Below the pieces are notes generated by a model. That model did not search any database. It worked only from the letters and a program-made list of their open reading frames with translations, and was not told where the DNA came from. The position numbers and the translations under genes were made by a program. DNA of 64,000 nt, taken from NCBI RefSeq assembly GCF_003966895.1, contig NZ_AP018449.1, positions 503,424 to 567,423 on the forward strand. Direction: 5' to 3'. Positions 11,433 to 19,784 of the stretch are shown here, one piece after another. Within the stretch, counting starts at the first letter, position 1. Every line of letters starts with the position of its first letter. This DNA is from Methylomusa anaerophila. Lineage in GTDB: Bacteria > Bacillota > Negativicutes > Sporomusales > Sporomusaceae.

Positions 11433-12290
11433 TCACCTCTCACCACAGGACACGCTAAGTACATGCTCCTGATAAGCTTTAGCCAATAAAGCGGTAATAT
11501 TCCCTTTTATTAAAGAATGCTGATTACAACAGATAACCGGAATAATTTCCATGATAGAGCTGGTGAGAAAAATCTCGTCGGCTTTATCCATCTCTACCGG
11601 CAAAACCGCTCGTTCTTCCGTTGTGATAGACAGCCGGCGCGCCAGTTTAATTACCACATCCCTTGTTATTCCCGGCAGTATTCCGCTCCCGGCATCGGGC
11701 GTAATCAGTTTTCCTGACGAAACCAAAAAAATATTGCTCATAGTACCTTCCGCCAAATACCCATCTGTATTCAGCATTATACCTTCTTGCGCTCCCTGCT
11801 GTCTGGCTTCCGATCTGGCCAGCATATTGTCCAAATAGTTGGCGGACTTGATTTTACATAACGGAGAACTTAAATTACGCCGCAGACTGACGGTAACCAC
11901 CTTCCATCCTTCCTCCACAGTCGACGCCCGCGCCGCAACCGGTCCGGCGAACACCACCACCGTTGGACTGCCGCAGGTAGCAGCATCAGGCCGCGGCGCC
12001 CCAATACCCCGTGACAGAGTAAGTCTAACGGAAGCTTCTTTTAAGCCATTCGCCGCCAATGTACCATAAACGGCTTCACTTAAATCCCGCCGTCCGGGAA
12101 TTTCCGTCCACCCCAGTATGCGCATCCCATACTCCAAACGCTCCAAATGAGCATCCAGACAAAATACTTTCCCATTATAAGCCCGCATGGTCTCAAACAA
12201 ACCATGCCCGTACAAAAAACCGTGATCCAAAGCAGACAACACCGCTTCAGTCTCATCAACCAATCTACCATTCACATAAATCATTTTCAT
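11433..12290 (-). CDS. pabC: PabC-type aminodeoxychorismate lyase (class IV aminotransferase fold)
   Basis: This PLP enzyme of fold IV has 285 residues. Visible features are MIYVNGRLVDETEA, DHGFLYGHGLFETMRAY, the lysine region CKIKSANYLDNMLAR, LAEGTMSNIFLV and SGILPGITRDVV. The family includes branched-chain and D-amino acid aminotransferases. Aminodeoxychorismate lyase, which makes p-aminobenzoate for folate, is preferred because pabB and pabA lie just upstream on the same strand. The ATG at 12290 is chosen; the ATG at 12284, with GGTGAT before it, is an equal alternative. An acetogen needs large amounts of tetrahydrofolate, which fits the neighbourhood. Confidence 0.85.
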   Translation of the reverse strand: MKMIYVNGRLVDETEAVLSALDHGFLYGHGLFETMRAYNGKVFCLDAHLERLEYGMRILGWTEIPGRRDLSEAVYGTLAANGLKEASVRLTLSRGIGAPRPDAATCGSPTVVVFAGPVAARASTVEEGWKVVTVSLRRNLSSPLCKIKSANYLDNMLARSEARQQGAQEGIMLNTDGYLAEGTMSNIFLVSSGKLITPDAGSGILPGITRDVVIKLARRLSITTEERAVLPVEMDKADEIFLTSSIMEIIPVICCNQHSLIKGNITALLAKAYQEHVLSVSCGER

Positions 12291-12344
12291 CACCAACTAA
12301 AGAAAAAAGTATCTTTACTCAGATTATCAACTGCCAAGAGCTAT

Positions 12345-12430
12345 CCTGAAAATCTAAAACGTATAAGACAAAGGAACCGAAACCGCAGAGACACAGAGGA
12401 CACAGAGAAAGAATAACGAAAAGCGTTGGA
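12345..12430. repeat. Half copy of dispersed repeat family B
   Basis: The sequence CCTGAAAATCTAAAACGTAT, then AAGGAACCG and CCGCAGAGACACAGAGG, matches the left half of the element at 53792-53958. The CAGAGACACAGAGGACACAGAG core is a repeat type known from many unrelated bacterial genomes. It lies between pabB and pabC. Confidence 0.7.
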
Positions 12431-12496
12431 AACATAACAGATGCTTCCTACCTTAACGAGCGGTAAGCTTGTATCCGCCAGCCCACCAACTGCCAC

Positions 12497-12618
12497 GAAC
12501 TGCTTAGAAGTCGTTAGATGCTAGGCGCCGGGGATTTCGAGGCCGGAGGCGTACGGTTTGTACGTTGAGGACCTCGAAATCCCTGGCAACGACGCAGATG
12601 GCGGCTTATAAGCAGTTC
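12497..12618. repeat. Dispersed palindromic repeat family A, copy 1 (122 bp)
   Basis: The left end GAACTGCTTAGAAGTCGTTA and the complement of the right end GAACTGCTTATAAGCCGCCA form imperfect terminal inverted repeats of about 25 bp. Inside is a second inverted repeat (GGGATTTCGAGG and CCTCGAAATCCC) around GCGTACGGTTTGTACG. There is no ORF. The whole element could fold as one long hairpin. Copies 2 and 3 are at 14089-14279 and 44025-44226. Confidence 0.75.
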
Positions 12619-12637
12619 CCACCTTTAAGCCTCCAAG

Positions 12638-14038
12638 CTAATACCCTAGTGCGCGTATCAGGGCCCGTGCCTTATCAAGCGATTCCTGATATTCCAGTTC
12701 CGGCACGGAGTCGGCGACGATGCCGCCGCCGGCCTGGAAATAGGCTTGACCGTTTTTAATGACAAATGTCCGGATTACAATATTAAGGTCGGCATCACCG
12801 TTAAAATCAATATAGCCGATTGAACCGGTATAGATGCTGCGCCGCACCGGTTCAAGCTCGTCAATGATTTCCATGGCCCTGACTTTCGGCGCCCCGGTTA
12901 TTGATCCGCCGGGAAAAGATCCTACTATCAGGTCAATAACATCCTTATCCGGGCGCAGCTTGCCGACAACAGTGGAAACTAAATGAAAAACCGTCGGGTA
13001 GGCTTCCAGCCTGATAAGATCCGGAACCTTTACGCTGCCATACTCACAAACCCGGCCCAGGTCATTGCGCTCAAGATCAATGATCATGACGAGCTCGGCC
13101 CTGTCTTTTTCACTGGCCAAAAGCTCCGCCCTAAGCTGCCGGTCAGACTCGGGATCGGCCCCCCTTGGCCGGGTACCCTTGATGGGGCGCGTCTCCACCA
13201 TGCCGTCTTGAACCAGCAGGTACCGCTCAGGCGAAGCGCTGGCCACAACTACATCGACAAAATTCAAATAGGATGCAAACGGCGCCGGATTAATATGTCG
13301 GAGATAACGGTATAAATCATAAGGGGGTACTGTTAACTTGGCTGAAAACCGCTGCGTAATGTTGGCTTGGAAAATATCACCGGCAGCAATATAGTCGATG
13401 GTTCTCCGGATAATATCGCAATATACTTCCTTCGTAAAGACAGCCGTATAATCGCCGTCAGGAATTGGCGGCGCCGGCTCAGGCAGCGGTTTTGCCGCCG
13501 TTGCCAGCTCGGCTAGCTCTTTGATGCGCTGCTTTGCCCTTAGCTTGCGCGCATTTTCCTCCTTGGCGGGAAAACCGTTAGCAGCTATGTACGCCTTGCC
13601 GGTATGGTGATCGAAAATCAAGACAGTATCATAGAACCCGAGTACACAGTCGGGGTTGCCAAGATCATCGCCGCTAAATTCCGGGATAGTTTCCAGCAGA
13701 TACCCCATGTCATAGCCAAAATAACCGATAACTCCTCCCGTAAACGGAGGAAGTCCCGGAATTTTTTCCGTCCGGTAAGCAGCCAGCAGCTGCTTTATTT
13801 CAGAAAATGGATTGCCCGCAAAGGAACGGCTGCCGTCCCGGGTCTTGATATGTATTGTTCTTTCTTTACTGGAAAAGACCAAAAAAGGATCGCGGGCGAT
13901 AAAAGAATAACGGCCCATGCCGTTTAGATCCATGCCGCTGTCTAAAAAGACACTATACGGCTCGTTCGCAAATTGAGCAAAAATAGTTGCCGGCGGCTGA
14001 GAAACGTTGATTTCATGAATGATGGGACTCGGCTTCAT
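12638..14038 (-). CDS. pabB: PabB, aminodeoxychorismate synthase component I
   Basis: This enzyme converts chorismate with ammonia from PabA to 4-amino-4-deoxychorismate. It has 466 residues. The chorismate-binding core shows GDIFQANITQRF, ASASPERYLLV, ETRPIKGTRPRG, SEKDRAELVMIIDLERNDLG and GSFPGGSITGAPKVRAMEII. The PIKGT motif favours PabB over TrpE. The start ATG gives MKPSPIIHEINVSQP. The gene is flanked on both sides by family A repeats (12497-12618 and 14089-14279), so the operon pabA-pabB-pabC has been loosened by repeat insertion. Anthranilate synthase remains the alternative. Confidence 0.9.
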   Translation of the reverse strand: MKPSPIIHEINVSQPPATIFAQFANEPYSVFLDSGMDLNGMGRYSFIARDPFLVFSSKERTIHIKTRDGSRSFAGNPFSEIKQLLAAYRTEKIPGLPPFTGGVIGYFGYDMGYLLETIPEFSGDDLGNPDCVLGFYDTVLIFDHHTGKAYIAANGFPAKEENARKLRAKQRIKELAELATAAKPLPEPAPPIPDGDYTAVFTKEVYCDIIRRTIDYIAAGDIFQANITQRFSAKLTVPPYDLYRYLRHINPAPFASYLNFVDVVVASASPERYLLVQDGMVETRPIKGTRPRGADPESDRQLRAELLASEKDRAELVMIIDLERNDLGRVCEYGSVKVPDLIRLEAYPTVFHLVSTVVGKLRPDKDVIDLIVGSFPGGSITGAPKVRAMEIIDELEPVRRSIYTGSIGYIDFNGDADLNIVIRTFVIKNGQAYFQAGGGIVADSVPELEYQESLDKARALIRALGY

Positions 14039-14088
14039 GTTACTATTGGTAATCTCCCTTCATATTGGCTCAGTTCATTAATTGCCAT

Positions 14089-14279
14089 GAACTGCTTAGA
14101 AATCGTCAGATGCTTCCGTTGCATATGAAAAAGACTTATTGAAAACCAACTAGATAATTACTTATGAATCAGCATAGTCACACCGGGCGCGACGAGAACC
14201 GGAACGCAAGCGTACTAGGATGTACGCTGGAGTGAGGATCGCAGGAGCAACGACGCAGATGGCGGTTTATAAGCAGTTC
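14089..14279. repeat. Dispersed palindromic repeat family A, copy 2 (191 bp)
   Basis: The left end is GAACTGCTTAGAAATCGTCA and the complement of the right end is GAACTGCTTATAAACCGCCA. The inner part has GCGTACTAGGATGTACGC. It fills nearly the whole gap between pabA and pabB; only about 50 bases next to pabB are outside it. Confidence 0.75.
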
Positions 14280-14280
14280 T

Positions 14281-14859
14281 CTACTTAAGGTGAATAGACA
14301 TTATCAAAAAATTGCGCAGCATGGCATAGCCTTCTTCGGTAAGAATGGATTCAGGGTGAAATTGAACCCCCTCAAGCGGGTATTCTTTGTGGCGCACGCC
14401 CATGATTTCTCCTTTATCGGTTTCAGCTGTGATTTCCAGACACGCCGGCAAGGTTTCCCGCTTAATAATCAGCGAATGATACCGGGTGGCGGTAAGCGGG
14501 CTTTTTAGTCCCTTGAATACGCCCCGGCCATCATGATATATCTGAGATGTCTTGCCATGCATCAGCCGTGGCGCACGGATCACATCGCCGCCGAAAGCCT
14601 GTCCAATGGATTGATGCCCCAGACAGACCCCCAATATGGGCACTCGCCCCTGGCAATGCTGAATTAGCGCAAGGCTGATACCTGCTTCATTGGGTGTACA
14701 TGGCCCGGGAGAAAGAATAATATGATCAGGGTTCAGTTCTTCGATCTCGGCGAGGGTAATTTTGTTGTTGCGGAATACCCGCACATCCTCTCCCATATCG
14801 CCGAGGTATTGGACGAGATTATACACAAACGAATCGTAGTTATCGATCATTACAATCAT
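14281..14859 (-). CDS. pabA: PabA/TrpG-type glutamine amidotransferase
   Basis: This glutaminase subunit supplies ammonia to PabB. It has 192 residues. The class I amidotransferase triad is visible: the nucleophile Cys in [17 protein letters not shown], and His and Glu in [25 protein letters not shown] is the usual oxyanion region. The start is the ATG at 14859 ([15 protein letters not shown]) with GGGAGGAATGAAAAC upstream; the open frame extends 11 codons further without a good site. In many Firmicutes one protein serves both folate and tryptophan synthesis, so TrpG activity is possible. Confidence 0.9.
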   Translation of the reverse strand: MIVMIDNYDSFVYNLVQYLGDMGEDVRVFRNNKITLAEIEELNPDHIILSPGPCTPNEAGISLALIQHCQGRVPILGVCLGHQSIGQAFGGDVIRAPRLMHGKTSQIYHDGRGVFKGLKSPLTATRYHSLIIKRETLPACLEITAETDKGEIMGVRHKEYPLEGVQFHPESILTEEGYAMLRNFLIMSIHLK

Positions 14860-15074
14860 GTTTTCATTCCTCCCGGCATTATTGTACCACATTTGTTGCC
14901 ATGTTACTATTTGGCATCTAAATTTATTCTATTCAGCCCACGAGACATTTACCCGTCTACTTGATTTCGAGTCTAATAAACTCGTTTTAAAGCGTTATGG
15001 AACTTCACGGAACCTGCGGCTCGCCTACATTTCGTTTCTCATCGCCACGTATCTTTTTAATCGCGTTGTTACAG

Positions 15075-15116
15075 AACTGTTACAGTTATTATACCGCAAC
15101 TATAACCCACCGCCAA
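15075..15116 (-). promoter_or_regulatory. Predicted pab operon promoter with a palindrome at the start site
   Basis: On the minus strand TTGGCG (15116-15111), 17 bases and TATAAT (15093-15088) make a sigma-A-type promoter. A perfect 13-bp palindrome AACTGTAACAGTT (15087-15075) begins directly after the -10 box and is followed by a second TGTAACA. This looks like a repressor site; the regulator is unknown. The other 215 bases of the gap down to pabA show nothing I recognise. Confidence 0.45.
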
Positions 15117-15117
15117 A

Positions 15118-15146
15118 GAAAATAGCCAGCTACCGCCGGCTATTTT
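15118..15146 (-). terminator. Terminator after the Rpn-like pseudogene
   Basis: GAAAATAGCC and GGCTATTTTC pair around a GGCGGTAGCT-type loop. The hairpin lies directly at the stop codon of the pseudogene. Confidence 0.65.
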
Positions 15147-16058
15147 CATGCAGTGATTATCTTGTTTAGGTGGTCCTCAAACTCATCCAGAGTGCTGGCC
15201 TTGACACTCCATTTATGCAAGGCTTTCAAAACCCACACATCCCCTACCGCATTGATCTTATCCCGTAGCGGCTGCCGGACCACAGGAAACCGTTCCGTCA
15301 GTACATCCAAAATATTTTCCCGCAGCAACGCCACCTCAGCCTTTCGAATATCCTCGGCAATCCACTCTTTATAAACCTCCGACTGCATTAGCATCTCCCC
15401 CCTTATAAACTGCCGGACAACCTCCGGCCCATATACTTCCCCGCCAAAAATCCCAAGTACCGCAATCAAATCCTGCTGCAAGGCACCATCCTGCACATCG
15501 GCGACGATGTGACTAAGCGCCTCTTGCATCACCGTTGCCGGCGGCGTGTCGCCCTTCATCATCGGCATCAGCGGATAAAATCCCACCAAACCCTGCTCGA
15601 TCACATCAGCCCGCGACATTTCCCACAGGCGAACTACCTGATATTGATAGTGTACCGTCTCCGTCTGGAATCCGTGCATCTTATTCTCATGCTCCGGAAA
15701 AAAGAACACCGCTGCCTGATGTACCGGCGGCGTACCTTGGCCGGCGGTCATAGTATAGCTCCCAAATGTCCGCCTGATACCTGAGCATCCGGGCCGGAAA
15801 AGCCGGATCATGATAGCCCTGAATCTCAAAATGGACAATCGCCTCTCCCGCCGGCGTCGTGACGGCAAACACTTCGTCTAGCCGGGACTGCGCTTTCGGG
15901 GTCAACTCCTTTGCCATTGACCGGACACTGTCCGGCCTGGCCTCCGGGTAAATAAACCGTACCCAATCCGCTGCCCGGCGTTCTACCAGGCGTTTAATCG
16001 GAATGTCAAACCGTGGCAATCCCTCACCACCTTCACAAATCATCTCACTACGTCCCAT
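15146..16058 (-). pseudogene. Rpn/PD-(D/E)XK nuclease transposase-family protein, frameshifted
   Basis: Two overlapping frames together make one protein. The upstream part (to 15687) reads RFDIPIKRLVERRAADWVRF, then LDEVFAVTTPAGEAIVHFEI and MLRYQADIWELYYDRRP. The downstream part resumes with GTPPVHQAAVFFFPEHENK and runs to an intact C-terminus. The switch is a one-base shift near 15745 in the GC-rich string GCCGGCCAAGG. This is the pattern of the Rpn/DUF4351-type family (recombination-promoting nuclease relatives). The start is uncertain; TATAAT at about 16061-16066 may be its -10 box. A sequencing error cannot be excluded. Confidence 0.7.
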
Positions 16059-16169
16059 TATACCACATAACGCGCCGAAAGTTACATAGCGCCACCCCAA
16101 CCAAGGGCAAGCGGAGTAACTTCCCCCCCCTCCCTAGATCAATACCCCGAAAAATTAAACTCTGATCCT

Positions 16170-16200
16170 AAAAAAAGAGGGCCAGGAATAATCCCGGCCC
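16170..16200 (-). terminator. Terminator of the Stn-like operon
   Basis: On the minus strand GGGCC and GGCCC pair around GGGATTATTCCT, followed by TCTTTTTTTA. It lies just downstream of the large subunit stop codon at 16215. Confidence 0.85.
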
Positions 16201-16214
16201 GCCCTTTATGCCTT

Positions 16215-19200
16215 TTAGTTAGCGGCAACAGGCACTTTTAATTTATTTTCTGAATACAGCTCAACGGTGTCATATTTTTTCTTAACTGCGATTGCCGGTC
16301 CGTCGCCGACAGCGCCAAGGACGGCTTTTTGGTTCGCGGTCGCAAAACTTTCAGTATACAGTACGTTTGTACCGCTGACATTTTGTTTCGTATTCGGCCA
16401 GTAAACCGCGGCCGCATCAAAATCGGCGGCGCCTATGCCGGCATAGGTCGGCACTTCTTTGGCAATGGCCGCTCTGACATCGGCAATATTATTGTATTTA
16501 ACCCCAAAGTAACCCAGGGTATCCAGCAATACCTGCAGATTATCCTTACCGGTTTTCGGCTGGAGGGCCGCATGTGCGGCTTGAATACGGCGGTCGCTCC
16601 TGGTATAGGTTCCCTCGCTCTCCACAGCGCTGACCAGCGGCACTGCCACATCAGCGGCAGCGGCAGTCTCTGTCAGGAAGATATCATAGACGGCGAGGAA
16701 GGAAAGACGTTTTAATAATGCCAGCTTGTCCGGGCAAACCGCAGGGTTTTCCCCGATAATTACCAAAGCTTTGATTTTACCGCTGTCAATGCCTTGCGCC
16801 ACAGCGTCGGCCGGCAGAACAAAGCCCATATCAATCGCGCCCTGGCTGTTGTTTTTGCTGCGGGCAAGGATTACGCCCCGATAGGCGGCGCCTACTTTAC
16901 CGGCAAGCACAGCCGCAAAAGCAAACAGTTTTACTGCCTCTTTGCTAACAGTATCTTCATCAATAAGGATGAACGGTTTTGCCGCTTTACTGTATCTTTG
17001 CGCCAAAGATTTGGCAGCATCGCTGACCTGAACAGCAGCCAGGGAAGCTTTCAATTCGGCAAAGCCCTCGGCCTTAGCCGCCACCTTTTTCTCATCAGTC
17101 ACACCCAGATCCAACAGCGCTTTGACGAATGCTTTGACATCGGCAGTGCTTGTCAGGGATTGAGGCCATTCAGCGTTAGCCAGTTCGGCCACCCTGATTT
17201 TGAAATCCAACACCGGATGATTGCCTTTTACATCGCCGACTGTCAGAACAAAATCGCTGTTATCAAGTTCGGCATAACTGTTGGTGGAGGCATCATAACC
17301 AAATACCTCGTCAAGACCGCTGCCACCATTGACAGTATAGGAAGTCTTAACCGTGGTTTGAACAGCGTCAGCCAACTTGCCGGCAAGAAACAGTTCCTCA
17401 TTGGTCAGCCGCGGTGATACCACCACGCCAATGCTGTCTTTACCATGGATGGCAGCAATAGCCTGCAACCCCTTAACAACCTCTAAATTGGCCTCATTCC
17501 AATCAGCCTGGACAAATTGGCCGTGGCGTTTGATAACCGGCTGCGTCAGGCGCGAGCTGTCATTAACATAATCGAGGCCGAATTTTCCTCGCTGGCAAAG
17601 CCAGCCGTCGCCTTGCGTCTTATCAGGTGTAATTCTGAATGCTACATCTCCTCTGTACTCAACGTTGACACGGCAGCCTACGCCGCAGTAACCGCAAACC
17701 GACGATACATTGTTCAGGCTGGCGGGAACTTGTTTGGCAGCAGCTTGTTTTTCCATGCAGGCGCCGGTTGGGCAGACATCAACGCAGGAACCGCAGGCGA
17801 TACAAGAAGTTTCACTGAGCGGTAATTTAAATTCAGGATAAATGACGGAATCGAAACCACGACCTACCAGTCCGATAGCCGTTGCTCCCACAACCTCATC
17901 GCAAACGCGAACGCATAAGCCGCAAAGTATACATTTGTCGGCATTGCGTTCAACGAACGGATGATTATCAATCACTTGCCGTTTCGGTGATTCAATGCCG
18001 GCAGGTTTTTCCGTATCAATGTCATATTCCTGAATATATTTAAGAAGCCGGCATTCAAAGTAATCACGGCAGCCGCATTCCAGACAGCGCTTGCTTTCAC
18101 GCAAGGCGTCTTCTTCCGTAAAGACTTCGGCAACCTGCATGAAATTCTTATTCCGCACATGCTCGTCCGCCACCCTTAAAGCCACCCGGGGCACTTTCTC
18201 TTTGTCGGCAAAGGCTGCGGCAGTGAGATCTTTCTGGATGATAACTCTCTCTTCGGCATAAGGCGCCAGATTACCATTAAGATAACCGTCAATTACCGTG
18301 GCCGCATTTTTGCCTTGAGCAACAGCATCAATAGCAATCTTGGGACCGGTTACCGCGTCGCCGCCGGCAAATACCTTGTCAAGGCTGGTGGTAAACGCGC
18401 CTTCTTTAACAACGATATTGCCGGCTTTGTCGGTGGCAATACCGTTGATATTGCCGATAACCGTTTTTTGGCCGATGGCCGCAATGATTCTGTCTGCTGC
18501 AAATGTTACGGTCTCGCCGGTAGGCTCCGGTTTTCTCCGGCCGGAAGCATCAGCCTCGCCTAACTGCATGACCTGGCATTTTAATGCGTTGGCACGGCCA
18601 TTTTCGCCCAACACTTCCAGCGGGGCAACCAGGAACTGGAATTTAACGCCTTCTTCCATGGCTTCATCAATTTCCAGTCTTTCGGCCGGCATTTCCTCCA
18701 AGGTTCTTCTATAGACAACGGTGACCTGGTCAGCACCCAGCCGTACAGACGTACGCGCAACGTCCATAGCCGTATTACCGCCGCCAACTACCAGCACTTT
18801 GCCGCCCAAAGCGACATTGCCGTTCCTGGTGACTTCCCGCAAGAAATCGATGCCGCCAAGAACGCCTTCCATGTCGTCACCCTTGCAGCGCAGGCCCTGG
18901 CTTTCCCAGGAACCAATCCCAAGGAATACAGCGTCGCAACTGTTGCGGAGATGATCCAGGCTGACATCGTCGCCAATCTTGGTATTGTAAACAAACTCTA
19001 TACCCATTTTTTCCATCAATGCAACTTCGGCGTCAATCATGGCCTTGTCCAAACGGTATTGCGGGATGCCATAGCGCAGCATGCCGCCCGGATAAGGCAT
19101 AGCTTCATAAATAACTATCTTATGGCCATCCCGGGCCAGGAAATAACCGGCTGTAAGTCCGGCAGGGCCGGCACCGACAATGGCCACTTTCTTGCCGGAT

Positions 19201-19769
19201 GGTTTTTTCATGGGCGGCAGATATGGTTCCCCTTTGAGATCAAGCTCAGCAACAAAGGCTTTCAGAGCAGCTATGGAAATGGGCTCTTCCACCAATTCCC
19301 GGCGGCAGGCCTCCTCGCAAGGATGCGGGCAGATCTTGCCGATGCTGAAGGGAATGGGCATTTTTTCTTTAATCAGTTTCAGCGCTTCCCTATATTGACC
19401 GTTGGCTATCAGCCCGACATAGCCCTGACAATCGGTGTGGGCCGGACAAGCCTGATGGCACGGCGGCCGGCAATCGCCGCGATGGTCTACTGCCAACAGT
19501 TTTAACGCCGTTTTCCGGGCATTGACAGTCCGGGAGGTATTGGTTTTGATTACTTGCCCGTTTTGGGCAAAAGTCGCGCAGGATCTGACAAGCTTAGGGC
19601 TTCCTTCCATTTCCACCACGCAGAGTCCGCAGGCGCCATAGGGTTTGATTCTTTCATCATAACAGAGATGTGGTATTTCGATACCGTTTTCGGAAGCGGC
19701 CTGCAGAATAGTTTGACCATCCAGCGCAACTATTTCCCTACCGTTTACATTTATACTTATTTTGCTCAT
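16215..19769 (-). CDS. Large subunit of a Stn-like (Sporomusa-type Nfn) transhydrogenase: NuoG/GltD/molybdopterin-like fusion
   Basis: This is an 1184-residue fusion. In order: a plant-type 2Fe-2S domain (about 1-80, CYDERIKPYGACGLC), a His/Cys cluster segment (DHRGDCRPPCHQACPAHTDC), a GltD/NfnB-like FAD and NADPH domain (about 190-500, VAIVGAGPAGLTAGYFLARD and VVGGGNTAMDVARTSVRLG), two ferredoxin clusters (CILCGLCVRVCDE and CIACGSCVDVCPTGAC), then a NuoG/FdhA-like domain starting CGYCGVGC with no visible Cys/SeCys metal ligand. The ATG at 19769 has GGGAG eight bases upstream. With the NuoF- and NuoE-like subunits this matches the Stn complex reported from Sporomusa, which couples NADPH, NAD and ferredoxin by electron bifurcation. 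The activity here is inferred from that likeness. Confidence 0.82.
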   Translation of the reverse strand: MSKISINVNGREIVALDGQTILQAASENGIEIPHLCYDERIKPYGACGLCVVEMEGSPKLVRSCATFAQNGQVIKTNTSRTVNARKTALKLLAVDHRGDCRPPCHQACPAHTDCQGYVGLIANGQYREALKLIKEKMPIPFSIGKICPHPCEEACRRELVEEPISIAALKAFVAELDLKGEPYLPPMKKPSGKKVAIVGAGPAGLTAGYFLARDGHKIVIYEAMPYPGGMLRYGIPQYRLDKAMIDAEVALMEKMGIEFVYNTKIGDDVSLDHLRNSCDAVFLGIGSWESQGLRCKGDDMEGVLGGIDFLREVTRNGNVALGGKVLVVGGGNTAMDVARTSVRLGADQVTVVYRRTLEEMPAERLEIDEAMEEGVKFQFLVAPLEVLGENGRANALKCQVMQLGEADASGRRKPEPTGETVTFAADRIIAAIGQKTVIGNINGIATDKAGNIVVKEGAFTTSLDKVFAGGDAVTGPKIAIDAVAQGKNAATVIDGYLNGNLAPYAEERVIIQKDLTAAAFADKEKVPRVALRVADEHVRNKNFMQVAEVFTEEDALRESKRCLECGCRDYFECRLLKYIQEYDIDTEKPAGIESPKRQVIDNHPFVERNADKCILCGLCVRVCDEVVGATAIGLVGRGFDSVIYPEFKLPLSETSCIACGSCVDVCPTGACMEKQAAAKQVPASLNNVSSVCGYCGVGCRVNVEYRGDVAFRITPDKTQGDGWLCQRGKFGLDYVNDSSRLTQPVIKRHGQFVQADWNEANLEVVKGLQAIAAIHGKDSIGVVVSPRLTNEELFLAGKLADAVQTTVKTSYTVNGGSGLDEVFGYDASTNSYAELDNSDFVLTVGDVKGNHPVLDFKIRVAELANAEWPQSLTSTADVKAFVKALLDLGVTDEKKVAAKAEGFAELKASLAAVQVSDAAKSLAQRYSKAAKPFILIDEDTVSKEAVKLFAFAAVLAGKVGAAYRGVILARSKNNSQGAIDMGFVLPADAVAQGIDSGKIKALVIIGENPAVCPDKLALLKRLSFLAVYDIFLTETAAAADVAVPLVSAVESEGTYTRSDRRIQAAHAALQPKTGKDNLQVLLDTLGYFGVKYNNIADVRAAIAKEVPTYAGIGAADFDAAAVYWPNTKQNVSGTNVLYTESFATANQKAVLGAVGDGPAIAVKKKYDTVELYSENKLKVPVAAN

Positions 19770-19784
19770 TTTTATCACTCCCTT

